Origin: Hyphomicrobium_A sp963812795
GTDB lineage: Bacteria; Pseudomonadota; Alphaproteobacteria; Rhizobiales; Hyphomicrobiaceae
Reading direction: 5' to 3'
NCBI GenBank assembly: GCA_963812795.1
Contig: CAWEWG010000009.1
Location: 62,001-126,000 of the forward strand
Length of the DNA: 64,000 nt
A program made the position numbers and the translations under genes. The notes beneath the pieces are model-generated. The model had not been told where the DNA came from. It saw only the letters and a program-made list of their open reading frames with translations, and made no database searches. Below are positions 1 through 9,193 of this stretch, in pieces (the first letter of the stretch is position 1; every line of letters starts with the position of its first letter).

Positions 1-274
1 ACCTGCCCCAGCCCCACCAGCATCCCGCGGCTTCGCCGGTCGGATTGTCGTCGCCGCGGTGATCGGCGTCATCGCTTTCGCGCTGCTCTGGTACACGATC
101 TTCAGCGCCGTGACGGCCGCTCTCATTGCCGCCGGCGGCACGGGCGTGCTGGTCGTCGGCAGCAGCGTCTCGGACACCTTCGAGAGCCTGTTCGAGATGC
201 TGGCCAACATCCTGCTCGGCATCCTCGCGGCCATCGGCGCCTTCTTCGCCGCGATTTTCTCCATCTTCGACTGA
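1..274 (+). CDS. C-terminal end of a membrane protein (5' end outside window)
   Basis: The reading frame is open from the left edge to a TGA at 272-274. The visible part begins with a Pro/Ala-rich stretch, then has a hydrophobic segment, a short amphipathic stretch and a second long hydrophobic segment ending in FAAIFSIFD. This suggests the membrane-anchored tail of a longer protein. A GTG at 59 could start a 71-residue protein, but the frame is open upstream with a plausible proline-rich linker, so a longer gene is more likely. I do not recognise the family. Confidence 0.5.
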   Translation, partial: PAPAPPASRGFAGRIVVAAVIGVIAFALLWYTIFSAVTAALIAAGGTGVLVVGSSVSDTFESLFEMLANILLGILAAIGAFFAAIFSIFD

Positions 275-384
275 CGCCCCGCCGCTGCCCTTCGGCGCGT
301 GACTTGACTTCACGGGCTCGCCGCCGCATGTAACCGCTCCAACTTACGCTGCGTTGGTAGGCAGCGAGTGAGAGGAGAGACGCT

Positions 385-2373
385 ATGGCCGACGCGGCCC
401 CCCCAGACTCGGCTTCCCGAGATTCCAAACAGATCACCCTGACGTTCCCGGACGGCGCCACGCGTAAGGTCGAGGCGGGCACGACCGGCTTGAGCGTGGC
501 CAAGGCCATCTCGCCGTCGCTGGCCAAGCGCACCGTGGCCATGAGCCTCGACGGCAATCTCGCCGATCTCGCCGATCCGATCACCAAGGATGCGGCGATC
601 AAGTTCATCGCCCGCAGCGATCCGGAAGCGCTGGAGCTGATCCGGCACGATGCCGCACACGTCATGGCCGAGGCCGTACAGGCGCTGTGGCCGAAGACGC
701 AGGTGACGATCGGCCCCGTCATCGAGAACGGCTTCTATTACGACTTCGCCAAGCAGGAGCCGTTCCACCTCGACGATCTCGTCAAGATCGAAAAGAAGAT
801 GGCGGAGATCATCGCCAGGAACGCACCGTTTACGAAGGAGTTCTGGAGCCGCAAGCAGGCGAAGGATTTCTTCGGCGCGCGCGGCGAGGGCTTCAAGGTC
901 GAGCTGGTCGATGCCATCCCCGAAGACCAAGAGCTGAAGATCTACAAGCAGGGCGAATGGCTTGACCTCTGCCGCGGCCCGCACATGACCTCGACGGGGC
1001 AGGTGGGAAAAGCTTTCAAGCTGCAGAAGATCTCAGGCGCCTATTGGCGCGGTGATCCGAACCGCCAGATGCTGCAGCGGATCTACGGCACGGCCTGGGC
1101 GACCGAGGACGAGCTGAAGGACTACCTGCACCGGCTCGAGGAAGCCGAGAAGCGCGACCACCGCAAGCTCGGCCGCGAGATGGACCTTTTCCATTTTCAG
1201 GAGGAGGCGCCCGGCTCGGTATTCTGGCACGCCAAGGGCTGGACGCTGTTCCAGACGCTCATCGCCTACATGCGCCGTCGCCTCGACGCGTCCGGCTACA
1301 ACGAGGTCAACTCTCCCGACATGATGGAGAAGAGCTTCTGGGAGCTCTCCGGCCATTGGGAGAACTATCACGAGATGATGTTCTCGACCGTGCTGCCGGA
1401 CGAGCGTGTGTTCTGTTGCAAGCCGATGAACTGCCCTGGCCACGTGCAGATCTTCAAGCACGGGCTCAAGAGCTACCGCGACCTGCCGCTGAAGATCTCC
1501 GAGTTCGGCAAGGTGCACCGCTACGAGCCGTCGGGCGCCATGCACGGCCTCCTGCGCGTGCGCCATTTCACGCAGGACGACGCGCACATCTTCATCACCG
1601 AGGAGCAGCTCGCCGAGCAGTGTCTGGAGGTGAACGATCTGCTGCTGTCGATCTACGCGGACTTCGGCTTCAAGGACATCGTCGTCAAGCTGTCGACCCG
1701 GCCGGAAAAGCGTGTCGGCACCGACGAACAGTGGGACCACGCCGAAGCCATTATGGCCAAGGTGCTGAAGGAGATCGAGAAGCGTGGGCAAGGCCGTATC
1801 AAGACGGCGATCAACCCCGGCGAGGGCGCCTTCTATGGGCCGAAGTTCGAGTACGTGCTGAAGGACGCCATCGGCCGCGATTGGCAGTGCGGCACGACGC
1901 AGGTCGATTTCAACCTCCCGGGCCGTCTCGGCGCCTTCTACATCGACGAGCACTCCGAGAAGAAGACCCCGGTGATGATCCACCGCGCCATCTTCGGCTC
2001 CCTGGAACGCTTCACCGGCGTGCTGATCGAGAATTTCGCCGGGCACTTCCCGCTGTGGCTGGCGCCGCTGCAGATCGTAGTGGCGACGATCGTTTCGGAC
2101 GCCGACGCCTACGCGCTCGATGTCGCGGCGCAATTGCGCGCGGCCGGCTTGCGCGTCGATCTCGATCTCAGGAACGAGAAGATCAATTACAAGGTGCGCG
2201 AGCACTCGCTGGCCAAGGTGCCGGTGATGCTGGTCGTGGGCAAGCGCGAGGCGGAGGAGGGCAAGGTCTCGATGCGCCGCATGGGATCGCAGGATCAGAC
2301 CGTCTTGCCTCTCGCCGAGGCCATCGCCGCCTTGACCGCCGAAGCCACCCCGCCGGACCAGAAGCGCGGCTGA
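385..2373 (+). CDS. thrS: Threonyl-tRNA synthetase
   Basis: Charges tRNA-Thr with threonine in the cytoplasm. It is 662 aa, a usual bacterial length. Domains in order are an N-terminal TGS domain (about 15-75), the second additional editing domain with HxxxH (H88, H92) and a later CRGPH zinc/editing motif, the class II catalytic core with CKPMNCPGH and RYEPSGAMHG motif 2, and a C-terminal anticodon-binding domain. The ATG at 385 follows a GAGGAGA ribosome site. The stop lies one base before the next ATG, so the EamA gene is probably cotranscribed. Identification is secure. Confidence 0.98.
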   Translation: MADAAPPDSASRDSKQITLTFPDGATRKVEAGTTGLSVAKAISPSLAKRTVAMSLDGNLADLADPITKDAAIKFIARSDPEALELIRHDAAHVMAEAVQALWPKTQVTIGPVIENGFYYDFAKQEPFHLDDLVKIEKKMAEIIARNAPFTKEFWSRKQAKDFFGARGEGFKVELVDAIPEDQELKIYKQGEWLDLCRGPHMTSTGQVGKAFKLQKISGAYWRGDPNRQMLQRIYGTAWATEDELKDYLHRLEEAEKRDHRKLGREMDLFHFQEEAPGSVFWHAKGWTLFQTLIAYMRRRLDASGYNEVNSPDMMEKSFWELSGHWENYHEMMFSTVLPDERVFCCKPMNCPGHVQIFKHGLKSYRDLPLKISEFGKVHRYEPSGAMHGLLRVRHFTQDDAHIFITEEQLAEQCLEVNDLLLSIYADFGFKDIVVKLSTRPEKRVGTDEQWDHAEAIMAKVLKEIEKRGQGRIKTAINPGEGAFYGPKFEYVLKDAIGRDWQCGTTQVDFNLPGRLGAFYIDEHSEKKTPVMIHRAIFGSLERFTGVLIENFAGHFPLWLAPLQIVVATIVSDADAYALDVAAQLRAAGLRVDLDLRNEKINYKVREHSLAKVPVMLVVGKREAEEGKVSMRRMGSQDQTVLPLAEAIAALTAEATPPDQKRG

Positions 2374-2374
2374 C

Positions 2375-3283
2375 ATGCCGGCAAAGCCGCTGACCCTGCG
2401 CGACGGCCTTTTGGCGCTCGCCGTCATGGCCGTGTGGGGGACGAACTTCGTCGTCATCCGCTTCGGGCTTGACGACCTGCCGCCGCTGCTCTTCGCGGCG
2501 CTGCGCTTCACCCTGGCGCTGCTGCCCGCGGTGTTCTTCCTGAAGCGGCCGCCGGTGCCGTGGGTGAACCTCGCGGGCTACGGGCTGCTGATTGGCGCCG
2601 GGCAATTCGGCCTCCTCTACATCGCCATGCGCGCCGACATCACGCCGGGACTCGCGTCGCTGGTCGTGCAGCTGCAGGCCTTCTTCACCATCGGGCTTGC
2701 CGCCTCTCTCACCGGCGAGCGGGTGAAGCCGTTCCAGGTAGCAGCGCTGCTGCTCGCCGTTGCCGGCATCGGCGTCATCCTGATGCACACGGACGCGGCG
2801 ACCACGCCGCTCGGCCTCGGTCTCGTGCTGCTGGCGGCGCTGTGCTGGGCGGGCGGCAACATCATCGTGCGCGCGACGCCCGGGGTAAACATGCTGGCCT
2901 ACGTCGTGTGGGGCAGTCTCTTCTCGGCGCCCCCGCTCTATGCGCTGTCGCTCGTCTTCGAGGGCTGGCCCGCCATCCGCGACGGGCTCGTGCATGCCGA
3001 CGTCGCGACCTGGAGCGTGGTGCTGTACCAGGCGGCCGCCAATACTTTGTTCGGCTATGCGGTGTGGGGCTGGCTGCTGTCGCGCTACCCGGCGGCGACG
3101 ATCGCGCCGATGTCGCTGCTCGTCCCCGTGTTCGGCATGGGCGCTTCGGCGCTGTGGCTGCACGAGCCGCTGCAGGACTGGAAGCTCGCCGCCGCGGCGC
3201 TGGTGATGACCGGGCTGTGCCTCAACGTCCTCTGGCCGCGGTTTGCCGCCGTGCGCGGCGCGCGCACGCCGCCAGCGGCGTGA
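2375..3283 (+). CDS. EamA/DMT-family membrane exporter
   Basis: A 302-residue inner-membrane protein with about ten hydrophobic segments arranged as two EamA halves. The opening VWGTNFVVIRFGLDDLPP is typical of the drug/metabolite transporter superfamily (RhaT/YdcZ/EamA). These proteins export amino acids or metabolites, but the substrate cannot be read from sequence. The gene starts one base after the thrS stop and is likely translated from the same mRNA. Confidence 0.9.
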   Translation: MPAKPLTLRDGLLALAVMAVWGTNFVVIRFGLDDLPPLLFAALRFTLALLPAVFFLKRPPVPWVNLAGYGLLIGAGQFGLLYIAMRADITPGLASLVVQLQAFFTIGLAASLTGERVKPFQVAALLLAVAGIGVILMHTDAATTPLGLGLVLLAALCWAGGNIIVRATPGVNMLAYVVWGSLFSAPPLYALSLVFEGWPAIRDGLVHADVATWSVVLYQAAANTLFGYAVWGWLLSRYPAATIAPMSLLVPVFGMGASALWLHEPLQDWKLAAAALVMTGLCLNVLWPRFAAVRGARTPPAA

Positions 3284-3408
3284 ATGCGGGCATTAGGGCT
3301 GCTTAGCTGCGTCGGCACCCTGCGAGGGCCGTGGCGGGTGGCGCTACCAGTGTCATGGCGCCTTCAATATCTTCTTTCACTTCGGCAGTGCCGACGATGG
3401 CCCGCGCT

Positions 3409-3612
3409 TCAGGGCGCGGCGGGTGCCGGTCGCATGAACTTGTGCGGGATTTGACGCGGGCCGGCCTTCGGGGGCGACGGTTCCGCGACGACGGACGTCA
3501 CGACGGCGATCGGCTGCACGAAGTGCGGCAGCACGGCAACGCTGACGCCAAGCGCGAGCGTCACCCCGCAGGCCGCGATGGCCCCAACCGTGATCGTGCT
3601 GTGTCGCAACAT
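3409..3612 (-). CDS. Small membrane-anchored hypothetical protein
   Basis: A 67-residue protein starting at an ATG preceded by GGAAGG seven bases upstream. Residues about 5-30 form one hydrophobic helix (signal anchor or signal peptide), followed by a proline-rich, basic tail. No family is recognised. The frame extends upstream of this ATG, but the ribosome site supports the shorter form. It is convergent with the EamA gene, and the bases between them show no obvious terminator. Confidence 0.45.
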   Translation of the reverse strand: MLRHSTITVGAIAACGVTLALGVSVAVLPHFVQPIAVVTSVVAEPSPPKAGPRQIPHKFMRPAPAAP

Positions 3613-3690
3613 GCGTGCGCCTTCCATTAACGGAAGGGTCAGCGTAGGCGCGCGCGGCGCTAGTGCCTGTTCCGCCAGGAACACCTGGCC

Positions 3691-4035
3691 CTACTTCTTG
3701 CGGCGGCTACCGCCCGGTTTGCTGGGGACGGCGTGGGTCCACGCCATCTCCAGGGCCGCGCGCAGCTCGGCGGCTGAAGCCTTGGCCAGGGTGACGGTGG
3801 TCCAGCCCTGTTTGCCCCAGGCATTCGGCACCGGCGCGAACACCTCCGGCGCCAGCATGCATTTGAACTCCTGCTCGTCCGGGTCGAGCTTGAGGTTGGC
3901 GGTCTTTCCGTCGGCGGCGAGCGTCGCGTAGATGCGCTTGACCTTGAAGGCCGCGCGGTCGAAGTGCGGCGCCTCGGTGGCGCCATCGAGTGACAGGGCT
4001 ATGCGCCGGAAATCTCGGGCTGTCGCCACACTCAT
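3691..4035 (-). CDS. MmcQ/YjbR-like protein
   Basis: A 114-residue soluble protein with the MmcQ/YjbR layout: an N-terminal ARDFRRIALSLDGATEAPHF stretch, a central strand pair around KRIYATLAADGKTANLKL, and a C-terminal helix with WTHAV before a basic tail. This family has a DNA-binding-like fold, but its role is poorly known. I chose the ATG at 4035, where GGAGA lies very close; a TTG eight codons upstream is an alternative. Confidence 0.8.
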   Translation of the reverse strand: MSVATARDFRRIALSLDGATEAPHFDRAAFKVKRIYATLAADGKTANLKLDPDEQEFKCMLAPEVFAPVPNAWGKQGWTTVTLAKASAAELRAALEMAWTHAVPSKPGGSRRKK

Positions 4036-4079
4036 TCTCCGGTTGCGCACGACGCACAAGGTCGCTCTTCTCTACCGCG

Positions 4080-4784
4080 CTACCAAATGCCGGGGATGAG
4101 GCGGTAGCGGACGCGTTCGGCGTAAGCCGCGTAGCCCGGCAGCTCATCAATCAGCGTTTGCTCCTCCCATACGGCGCGCAGGCCGAATAGGGCGATCAAC
4201 GCAACGGCTATTCCCACCGCGTACCAGGAGCCCAAGAGCAGGGCGATGCCGAGGAAATAGAGGATCGCGCCCGAGTACATCGGGTGGCGGACAAAGGCAT
4301 AGGGCCCCGTCGAGATGACCTGGTGCCCACGCTCGTTCTGGATGCGCACGACGGCCGTCGCGTACGAGTTCGTGCGCATGACGACGTGGAATATGTAGAT
4401 CCCGAGCGCGATGCCGACCGCGCCGGTGACCTCGAGCCAGAGCGGCATATTCGAGGTGCGGTAGCGCACGGCGTCGAGCCCGGCGACGATGAACATGGCG
4501 AGGCACAGCACGAAAACGACGACGAGCAGAGCCTTGTCCCACGGCTTCTGCTGGCTTTGGATCGGCCCGCGCATGCGTTCGCGCATGAGCGCCGGGTCGT
4601 GGCGGGCGATGATGAGCGCGGATACGAGACCCAAAGCGCCGCTGCCGATGAGCAGCACCCAGGCCTCGGGCCAATCCAGCGTGCCGGCCGACAGGAATAG
4701 AATTGCACCGAGGATCATCAGCCAGATGACCGTATGCACGATCAGCCGCCGCATCAGCACGTCGCCGTCTTGCGTTGCGGTCAT
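4080..4784 (-). CDS. Isoprenylcysteine carboxyl methyltransferase-like (ICMT/PEMT family) membrane protein
   Basis: A 234-residue integral membrane protein with about five helices. The C-terminal half carries the family signature GPYAFVRHPMYSGAI followed later by EEQTLIDELPGYAAYAERV, the SAM-binding region of ICMT/PEMT-fold methyltransferases. The substrate is unknown; bacterial members often act on lipids or isoprenoids. The start at MTATQ has a GGGTGG element upstream and lies 14 bases after the L,D-transpeptidase stop, so the two genes are probably an operon. Confidence 0.82.
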   Translation of the reverse strand: MTATQDGDVLMRRLIVHTVIWLMILGAILFLSAGTLDWPEAWVLLIGSGALGLVSALIIARHDPALMRERMRGPIQSQQKPWDKALLVVVFVLCLAMFIVAGLDAVRYRTSNMPLWLEVTGAVGIALGIYIFHVVMRTNSYATAVVRIQNERGHQVISTGPYAFVRHPMYSGAILYFLGIALLLGSWYAVGIAVALIALFGLRAVWEEQTLIDELPGYAAYAERVRYRLIPGIW

Positions 4785-4798
4785 CGCACCACCCGAGC

Positions 4799-6379
4799 TC
4801 AGAAGCCGCCGCCCAGCGCATTGCCGACGAGGTCGATGATGGTCGCTGGCTGCTTGGAGCGGTTCTGCCGTACCGCTGCCCCGGGTCCCGGCGTGAACTC
4901 GCTCGGGTCGGACGCCTCGACCGGGGCCAGGTGATTGCGGCCGATGTCGATCTGGTCCCACTTGCCGTCGAGAGCCAGCGAGATGCGCCTCTCATGTCCG
5001 TAAATATCGCCGAAGGTGCGCAGCTTGCCGTCATCGCCCACCCAAGCGGTGAAGTAGACGAGGTGCATGGGGATCTTCTTCTCCAGCACGACCTCGTTGT
5101 TATCGCCGCCTTCGCGCATCATCGCCTGCACCTTTGCGGCGTCCCAGCCCTTGTCCTCGGCCAGCACCAGCTCCGCCACCTTCATCGGATTGCGCAGGCG
5201 AAGGCAGCCGTGGCTCAACGTCCGCACGCTCTGCGCGAACATCCACTTGTCGATCGTGTCGTGCATGAAGATCGTGTGCTGGCTCGGGAACGTGAATTTG
5301 ACGACGCCCATGACGTTCTTCGGGCCGTTGTGCTGCACCACCTCGTAGTCGAGGATGTTGGCCGTGTTCCAGTCGATGGCATGGTAGTCGAGGGGCTTGC
5401 CGTCCTTGGTCTCGAGCTCCAGGTCGTGCTGGCGGAACATGCTGCCGCCGCGCCGCAGATTGGGTTGCAACTCGTGTGCCTTGATGGAATCGGGGACGCG
5501 CCACATCGGCTTGAAGACGATGGTCTTGAGGTTGCGCGAGTAGATGGTCGTCTGCTTGCCCCTCTCGCCGACGACGATGCGCTCAGTATGAACGCGAGCG
5601 CCGTCCTTGACGAGGTAGACCATGAATTCTGGCACGTTGGCCATGACGTGGACCTGGCCGAGATCCTCCGGCATCCACCGCCACTCTTCCATGTTGGCGA
5701 GGATCTTCCTGCCGAGCGGCTTTCCCTTGTTAGTGAGATACGACTGGCGCAGCTTTTCGAACTGCGGATGCTGGGGATGCAGGCCGCGCACGTAGGCGCC
5801 GATGTCCGCAGCCTCGGCGGCGCCCTTGATGACCACCTCGGGATCCAGGAGCTGCGGCTTACGATCGAGATTGGAATTGAGCAGGATCGATGGCTCGATG
5901 ATGCGTCCGCCACGCGCGTAGCGCGCATACTTGAGTAGCGCCAGCGAGATCTCGACGTCGGCTTTGCCGATCGTTTCGGCATCGAGCTGTGAAGCCGGCG
6001 GGATAGGCGGCAGCGCGAAGTCTTTGGCGACGAGGCCCCAGTCGTCGGCCTTGAGTATCTCGGCGCCCAACGCGGCGCCGTTGTCGGTCAGCCCGGCTTC
6101 GCTGAGCCACAGTGGCGCATCGCGGCGCGCCGCGTAGAAGTCGGAAAGGACGGCGCGCTCCTTCAGCTCCTGCGCCGAGCCCTCGGTCGGAAGGCCAGCG
6201 AGCTGGGAGCGTACGGCGCTGGCAACGGGATTGGCATCCTTCGGCGCCGCCATCGGCGGCGTAATCGCCGGATCGGTGGCGCCTGGAAGTTCCGTCGTCG
6301 GCGGCGCGACTGCCCCTGCATCCCCGGCTGCGATCAGCGGCAGCAGGGCGGCGAGCGCTAAAAACGTTGATCGAATCAT
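4799..6379 (-). CDS. YcbB/LdtD-type L,D-transpeptidase (periplasmic)
   Basis: A 526-residue exported murein cross-linking enzyme. An N-terminal signal peptide is visible (MIRSTFLALAALLPLIAAG...). The middle region matches the scaffold domain of YcbB proteins. The catalytic YkuD domain has HTIFMHDT and SHGCLRLRNP, with the nucleophile Cys at about residue 392. It would form 3-3 cross-links in peptidoglycan, or link it to outer-membrane proteins as in some Hyphomicrobiales. A strong GGAGGGGG ribosome site precedes the ATG. It is cotranscribed with the downstream methyltransferase-like gene. Confidence 0.93.
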   Translation of the reverse strand: MIRSTFLALAALLPLIAAGDAGAVAPPTTELPGATDPAITPPMAAPKDANPVASAVRSQLAGLPTEGSAQELKERAVLSDFYAARRDAPLWLSEAGLTDNGAALGAEILKADDWGLVAKDFALPPIPPASQLDAETIGKADVEISLALLKYARYARGGRIIEPSILLNSNLDRKPQLLDPEVVIKGAAEAADIGAYVRGLHPQHPQFEKLRQSYLTNKGKPLGRKILANMEEWRWMPEDLGQVHVMANVPEFMVYLVKDGARVHTERIVVGERGKQTTIYSRNLKTIVFKPMWRVPDSIKAHELQPNLRRGGSMFRQHDLELETKDGKPLDYHAIDWNTANILDYEVVQHNGPKNVMGVVKFTFPSQHTIFMHDTIDKWMFAQSVRTLSHGCLRLRNPMKVAELVLAEDKGWDAAKVQAMMREGGDNNEVVLEKKIPMHLVYFTAWVGDDGKLRTFGDIYGHERRISLALDGKWDQIDIGRNHLAPVEASDPSEFTPGPGAAVRQNRSKQPATIIDLVGNALGGGF

Positions 6380-6567
6380 TCCCCCTCCGGAGCGCGGAGG
6401 CTAACCGAGCCATGCCAATCTGGCCAGGGTGCGGCGGCCCCATGCGGCCGAGTTGCGGCGGGGTGTGACCGTGTCCCGGCTCCTTAGGACGGCAACGAGC
6501 CAAGCGCCGGACGACGGCTATAATGGGGCATCGCAAGGCGACCAATCAAACCGAAAGGCTCCGTACC

Positions 6568-6975
6568 ATGCGAACGATCATTCTCGCCCTCGCCGTCCTT
6601 ATGGGTGTTCTCGGGATAGCGAACGGCATCTTCATGCTCGTTTCACCGGAGGACTGGTACGTGGCAGTGCCCGGCGTCACCGACACGGGGCCGTTCAATC
6701 AGCACTTCGTGCGCGACATCGGGCTGATCTTCCTGCTGCTCGGCGGTGCGTTCCTGCTTGGCGCGGCGCAACCGGTCATGCGGGCTACCCTGTGGACCGC
6801 CGCCACCGCTTGGTTGTGCGGTCACGCGCTGTTCCATTTCTGGGAGGTCGCGGTGGGGATCTGCTCGCCCGACGTCTTGCCGCGCGACTTCCCAGCCGTC
6901 ACGTTGCCGGCGCTTATCGGGATCGCCCTGAGCGTCTGGGCCTCTCGTCAGCCACGCGTCATTGTCTCGTCCTAA
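6568..6975 (+). CDS. Four-helix membrane protein, unknown function
   Basis: A 135-residue protein with about four transmembrane helices (near residues 3-25, 48-68, 73-95 and 108-126). The loop GVTDTGPFNQHFVRDIG and a histidine-rich third segment (CGHALFHFWE) suggest a small conserved membrane family, but I cannot name it. The ATG at 6568 has an AAAGG element about ten bases upstream. The stop is 40 bases before the NmrA-like gene, so they may be cotranscribed. Confidence 0.7.
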   Translation: MRTIILALAVLMGVLGIANGIFMLVSPEDWYVAVPGVTDTGPFNQHFVRDIGLIFLLLGGAFLLGAAQPVMRATLWTAATAWLCGHALFHFWEVAVGICSPDVLPRDFPAVTLPALIGIALSVWASRQPRVIVSS

Positions 6976-7015
6976 ATCGGTCGCACTCGAAACGCCCATC
7001 ACCGGAGGACGCATC

Positions 7016-7771
7016 ATGAAAATCGTCGTCATCGGCGGCAGCGGTCTTGTCGGCTCGAAGCTCGTCACCATTCTGCGCGGGGAGGGCCATGAGGTGATCG
7101 CCGCATCGCCGTCAACGGGGGTCAATACGCTGACCGGCGAGGGGCTGGCCGAGGCGTTCAGGGGAGCCGACGTCGTTGTCGACGTTGCCAACTCGCCCTC
7201 GTTCGAGGACGCCGCGGTACTGCACTTCTTCGAGACGTCGGGGCGCAACATTCTCGCCGCCGAGGCGGCGGCTGGAGTGAAGCACCACATTGCCCTGTCG
7301 GTCGTCGGTAGTGAGCGCTTGCCCGACAGCGGATATTTCCGTGCCAAGATCGCGCAGGAGAAGCTCATCAAGGCGTCCCCTGTGCCCTACACGATTGTGC
7401 GCGCCACGCAGTTCTACGAGTTCGTCGGCGCCATCGCGCAGTCGAACAATGAGGCCGACGGTATCCACATGCCGACGGCGAAGCTGCAGCCCATCGCCGC
7501 GAGCGACGTCTCTGCCGCACTGGCCGATGTGGCGGTCGCCACCCCTGTCAACGGAACGATCGAGATCGCCGGGCCCGAGCCGATTGGGCTCGACATGCTG
7601 GTGCGGCGGCTGCTCGAGGCACGCGGAGACGAACGTCGCGTCATCACCGATGGCGACGCACTCTACTTCGGCGCCCCGCTGAATGATCAAACCCTGACGC
7701 CCGCAGCGGGTGCCCGCCTCGGGCCGACGTATTTTGCCGATTGGCTCGGCCAGTCGGCAACGCCGACGTAG
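7016..7771 (+). CDS. NmrA-like atypical short-chain dehydrogenase/reductase
   Basis: A 251-residue NAD(P)-binding protein. It opens with a Rossmann motif (IVVIGGSGLVGSKLV) and has the atypical-SDR core ending in an NmrA-type region (SVVGSERLPDSGYFRAKIAQ and VRATQFYEF). Members act as redox sensors or reductases. The YxxxK-like pair is YFRAK. The start is well defined by GGAGG nine bases before the ATG. Substrate unknown. Confidence 0.85.
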   Translation: MKIVVIGGSGLVGSKLVTILRGEGHEVIAASPSTGVNTLTGEGLAEAFRGADVVVDVANSPSFEDAAVLHFFETSGRNILAAEAAAGVKHHIALSVVGSERLPDSGYFRAKIAQEKLIKASPVPYTIVRATQFYEFVGAIAQSNNEADGIHMPTAKLQPIAASDVSAALADVAVATPVNGTIEIAGPEPIGLDMLVRRLLEARGDERRVITDGDALYFGAPLNDQTLTPAAGARLGPTYFADWLGQSATPT

Positions 7772-7845
7772 CCAGGCGAACATTCGAACCGGCATTTCGC
7801 GGCGCGGCTTGGGCTTCTGGGTGTGCGCAAGACGAGGTATAAGGC

Positions 7846-8724
7846 TTGAACCCGACGCCTCCCATGCTGGTCCAGCACGTGAGATTTCCCGAGCTTTCCT
7901 ACGCCAACGTCGACGACCCGCCGCTGAAGCGCGGGCTCATTCGCTTTCTCGAGCGGCTCGCGGGGCGCGACTACTTCGCGCCGCTCTACGACCAATGGCG
8001 CCGGGAAACGGTGCCGAAGGGCCGGCCGATCATCCGCCCCATGCTCGGGCTGATGGACGTGGAGTTGGAGATCATCGCCCGTCAGTGGCCGCCGCACGTG
8101 CCGCCTGACCGCCCCATCGTCCTCGTCGCCAACCACCCCTTCGGCATTCTCGATGGCATCGCCGCGATGACCATGGCGGAGGACCTCGGACGCCCCTTCC
8201 GGGTTTTGATCAACATGGAGTTGATGAAGGTTCCCGAGATGGCGCCCTTCTCGCTGCCCGTCGACTTCCGGGAGACCCGTGCCGCGCAGGCGACAAACCT
8301 CAAAACGCGCGACGAGGCCATCCGCCTGCTCGGCGAGGGTACGACGATCATCGTCTTTCCCGCGGGGGGCGTCGCCACCGCGCCGGCGCCGTTCGGGCGC
8401 GCGGTGGAGTTGCCATGGAAACCGTCTACAGCTCGCATGGTGCAGGCCGCGCGCGCGTCCGTGCTTCCCGTCTACTTCGAGGGTCAATGCGGCCCGCTAT
8501 TTCACCTCGTCTCGCAACTGAGCATGACATTGAGGTTGTCCATGTTCATCCGCGAGCTTCGCCGCGGTGTCGGCCGGCGGCTCGTCGCCCGCGCCGGCGA
8601 CGTGGTGCCGTTCGAGTCGCTGCAGCACGGCAAGGATCGCAAGGCCCTGATGGCCGAGCTCTATGACCTCGTGCACGCCCTGGAGATGCAACGCGAGACG
8701 CCATCCGCGCTGCCGGCAGAGTAA
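7846..8724 (+). CDS. Lysophospholipid/1-acylglycerol-type acyltransferase
   Basis: About 292 residues with PlsC-type acyltransferase motifs: ANHPFGILDG (HX5D spacing instead of the commoner HX4D), then FRVLINMELMKVPEM and the FPAGGVAT motif for phosphate binding. The HX5D form is known from the hemolysin-like/OlsA-type branch, which acylates lyso-ornithine lipids or lysophospholipids. The start is uncertain: a TTG at 7846 with GAGG eight bases upstream, or the ATG at 7864. It converges on queF with two bases between the stops. Confidence 0.8.
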   Translation: MNPTPPMLVQHVRFPELSYANVDDPPLKRGLIRFLERLAGRDYFAPLYDQWRRETVPKGRPIIRPMLGLMDVELEIIARQWPPHVPPDRPIVLVANHPFGILDGIAAMTMAEDLGRPFRVLINMELMKVPEMAPFSLPVDFRETRAAQATNLKTRDEAIRLLGEGTTIIVFPAGGVATAPAPFGRAVELPWKPSTARMVQAARASVLPVYFEGQCGPLFHLVSQLSMTLRLSMFIRELRRGVGRRLVARAGDVVPFESLQHGKDRKALMAELYDLVHALEMQRETPSALPAE

Positions 8725-8726
8725 CC

Positions 8727-9188
8727 TCAGCCGCGGCCGCGGTAGGGGGCGACGCCCTGGTCGGGCAACCACACGCCGTCCGGCAGCTTGCCGGTCTGCC
8801 AGAACACGTCGATCGGCATGCCGCCGCGCGGATACCAATAGCCGCCGATGCGCAGGAACTGCGGCTCCAGCAGTGCCACGAGGCGCTTGCCGACTGCCAG
8901 TGTGCAATCCTCGTGAAAGGCGCCGTGGTTGCGGAAGGAGCCGAGGTAGAGCTTCAGCGATTTCGATTCCACCAGCCAGTCGCGCGGCACGTAGTCGATG
9001 ACGAGATGGGCAAAGTCCGGTTGACCCGTCACCGGGCAGAGCGAGGTGAACTCCGGGGCGGCGAAGCGCGCGACGTAGTTGGCGTCGGGATGCGGGTTTG
9101 GCACCCGCTCCAGCGTCGCCTCATCCGGGCTCTGCGGCAGCTTCGCCGCTTGGCCGAGGATGGTGACTGTGGTGTCCTTCTGGCCCAT
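8727..9188 (-). CDS. queF: NADPH-dependent 7-cyano-7-deazaguanine reductase
   Basis: Reduces preQ0 to preQ1 in queuosine biosynthesis. This is the short single-domain form, 153 aa. The catalytic Cys51 lies in FTSLCPVTGQPDFA, with the partner Asp58. The NADPH motif ESKSLKLYLGSFRNHG and FHE follow. The ATG at 9188 has GGAG eight bases upstream and sits just after the queD stop, so queE-queD-queF read as one minus-strand unit. Confidence 0.96.
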   Translation of the reverse strand: MGQKDTTVTILGQAAKLPQSPDEATLERVPNPHPDANYVARFAAPEFTSLCPVTGQPDFAHLVIDYVPRDWLVESKSLKLYLGSFRNHGAFHEDCTLAVGKRLVALLEPQFLRIGGYWYPRGGMPIDVFWQTGKLPDGVWLPDQGVAPYRGRG

Positions 9189-9193
9189 GCGCC

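Noticed and set aside
1033..2511. Long minus-strand open frame opposite thrS
   Set aside because: It is antisense to a clear essential gene, has shadow-type composition and no start signal. Similar long antisense frames opposite eno, rhlE, pepA and ispDF were dropped for the same reason.
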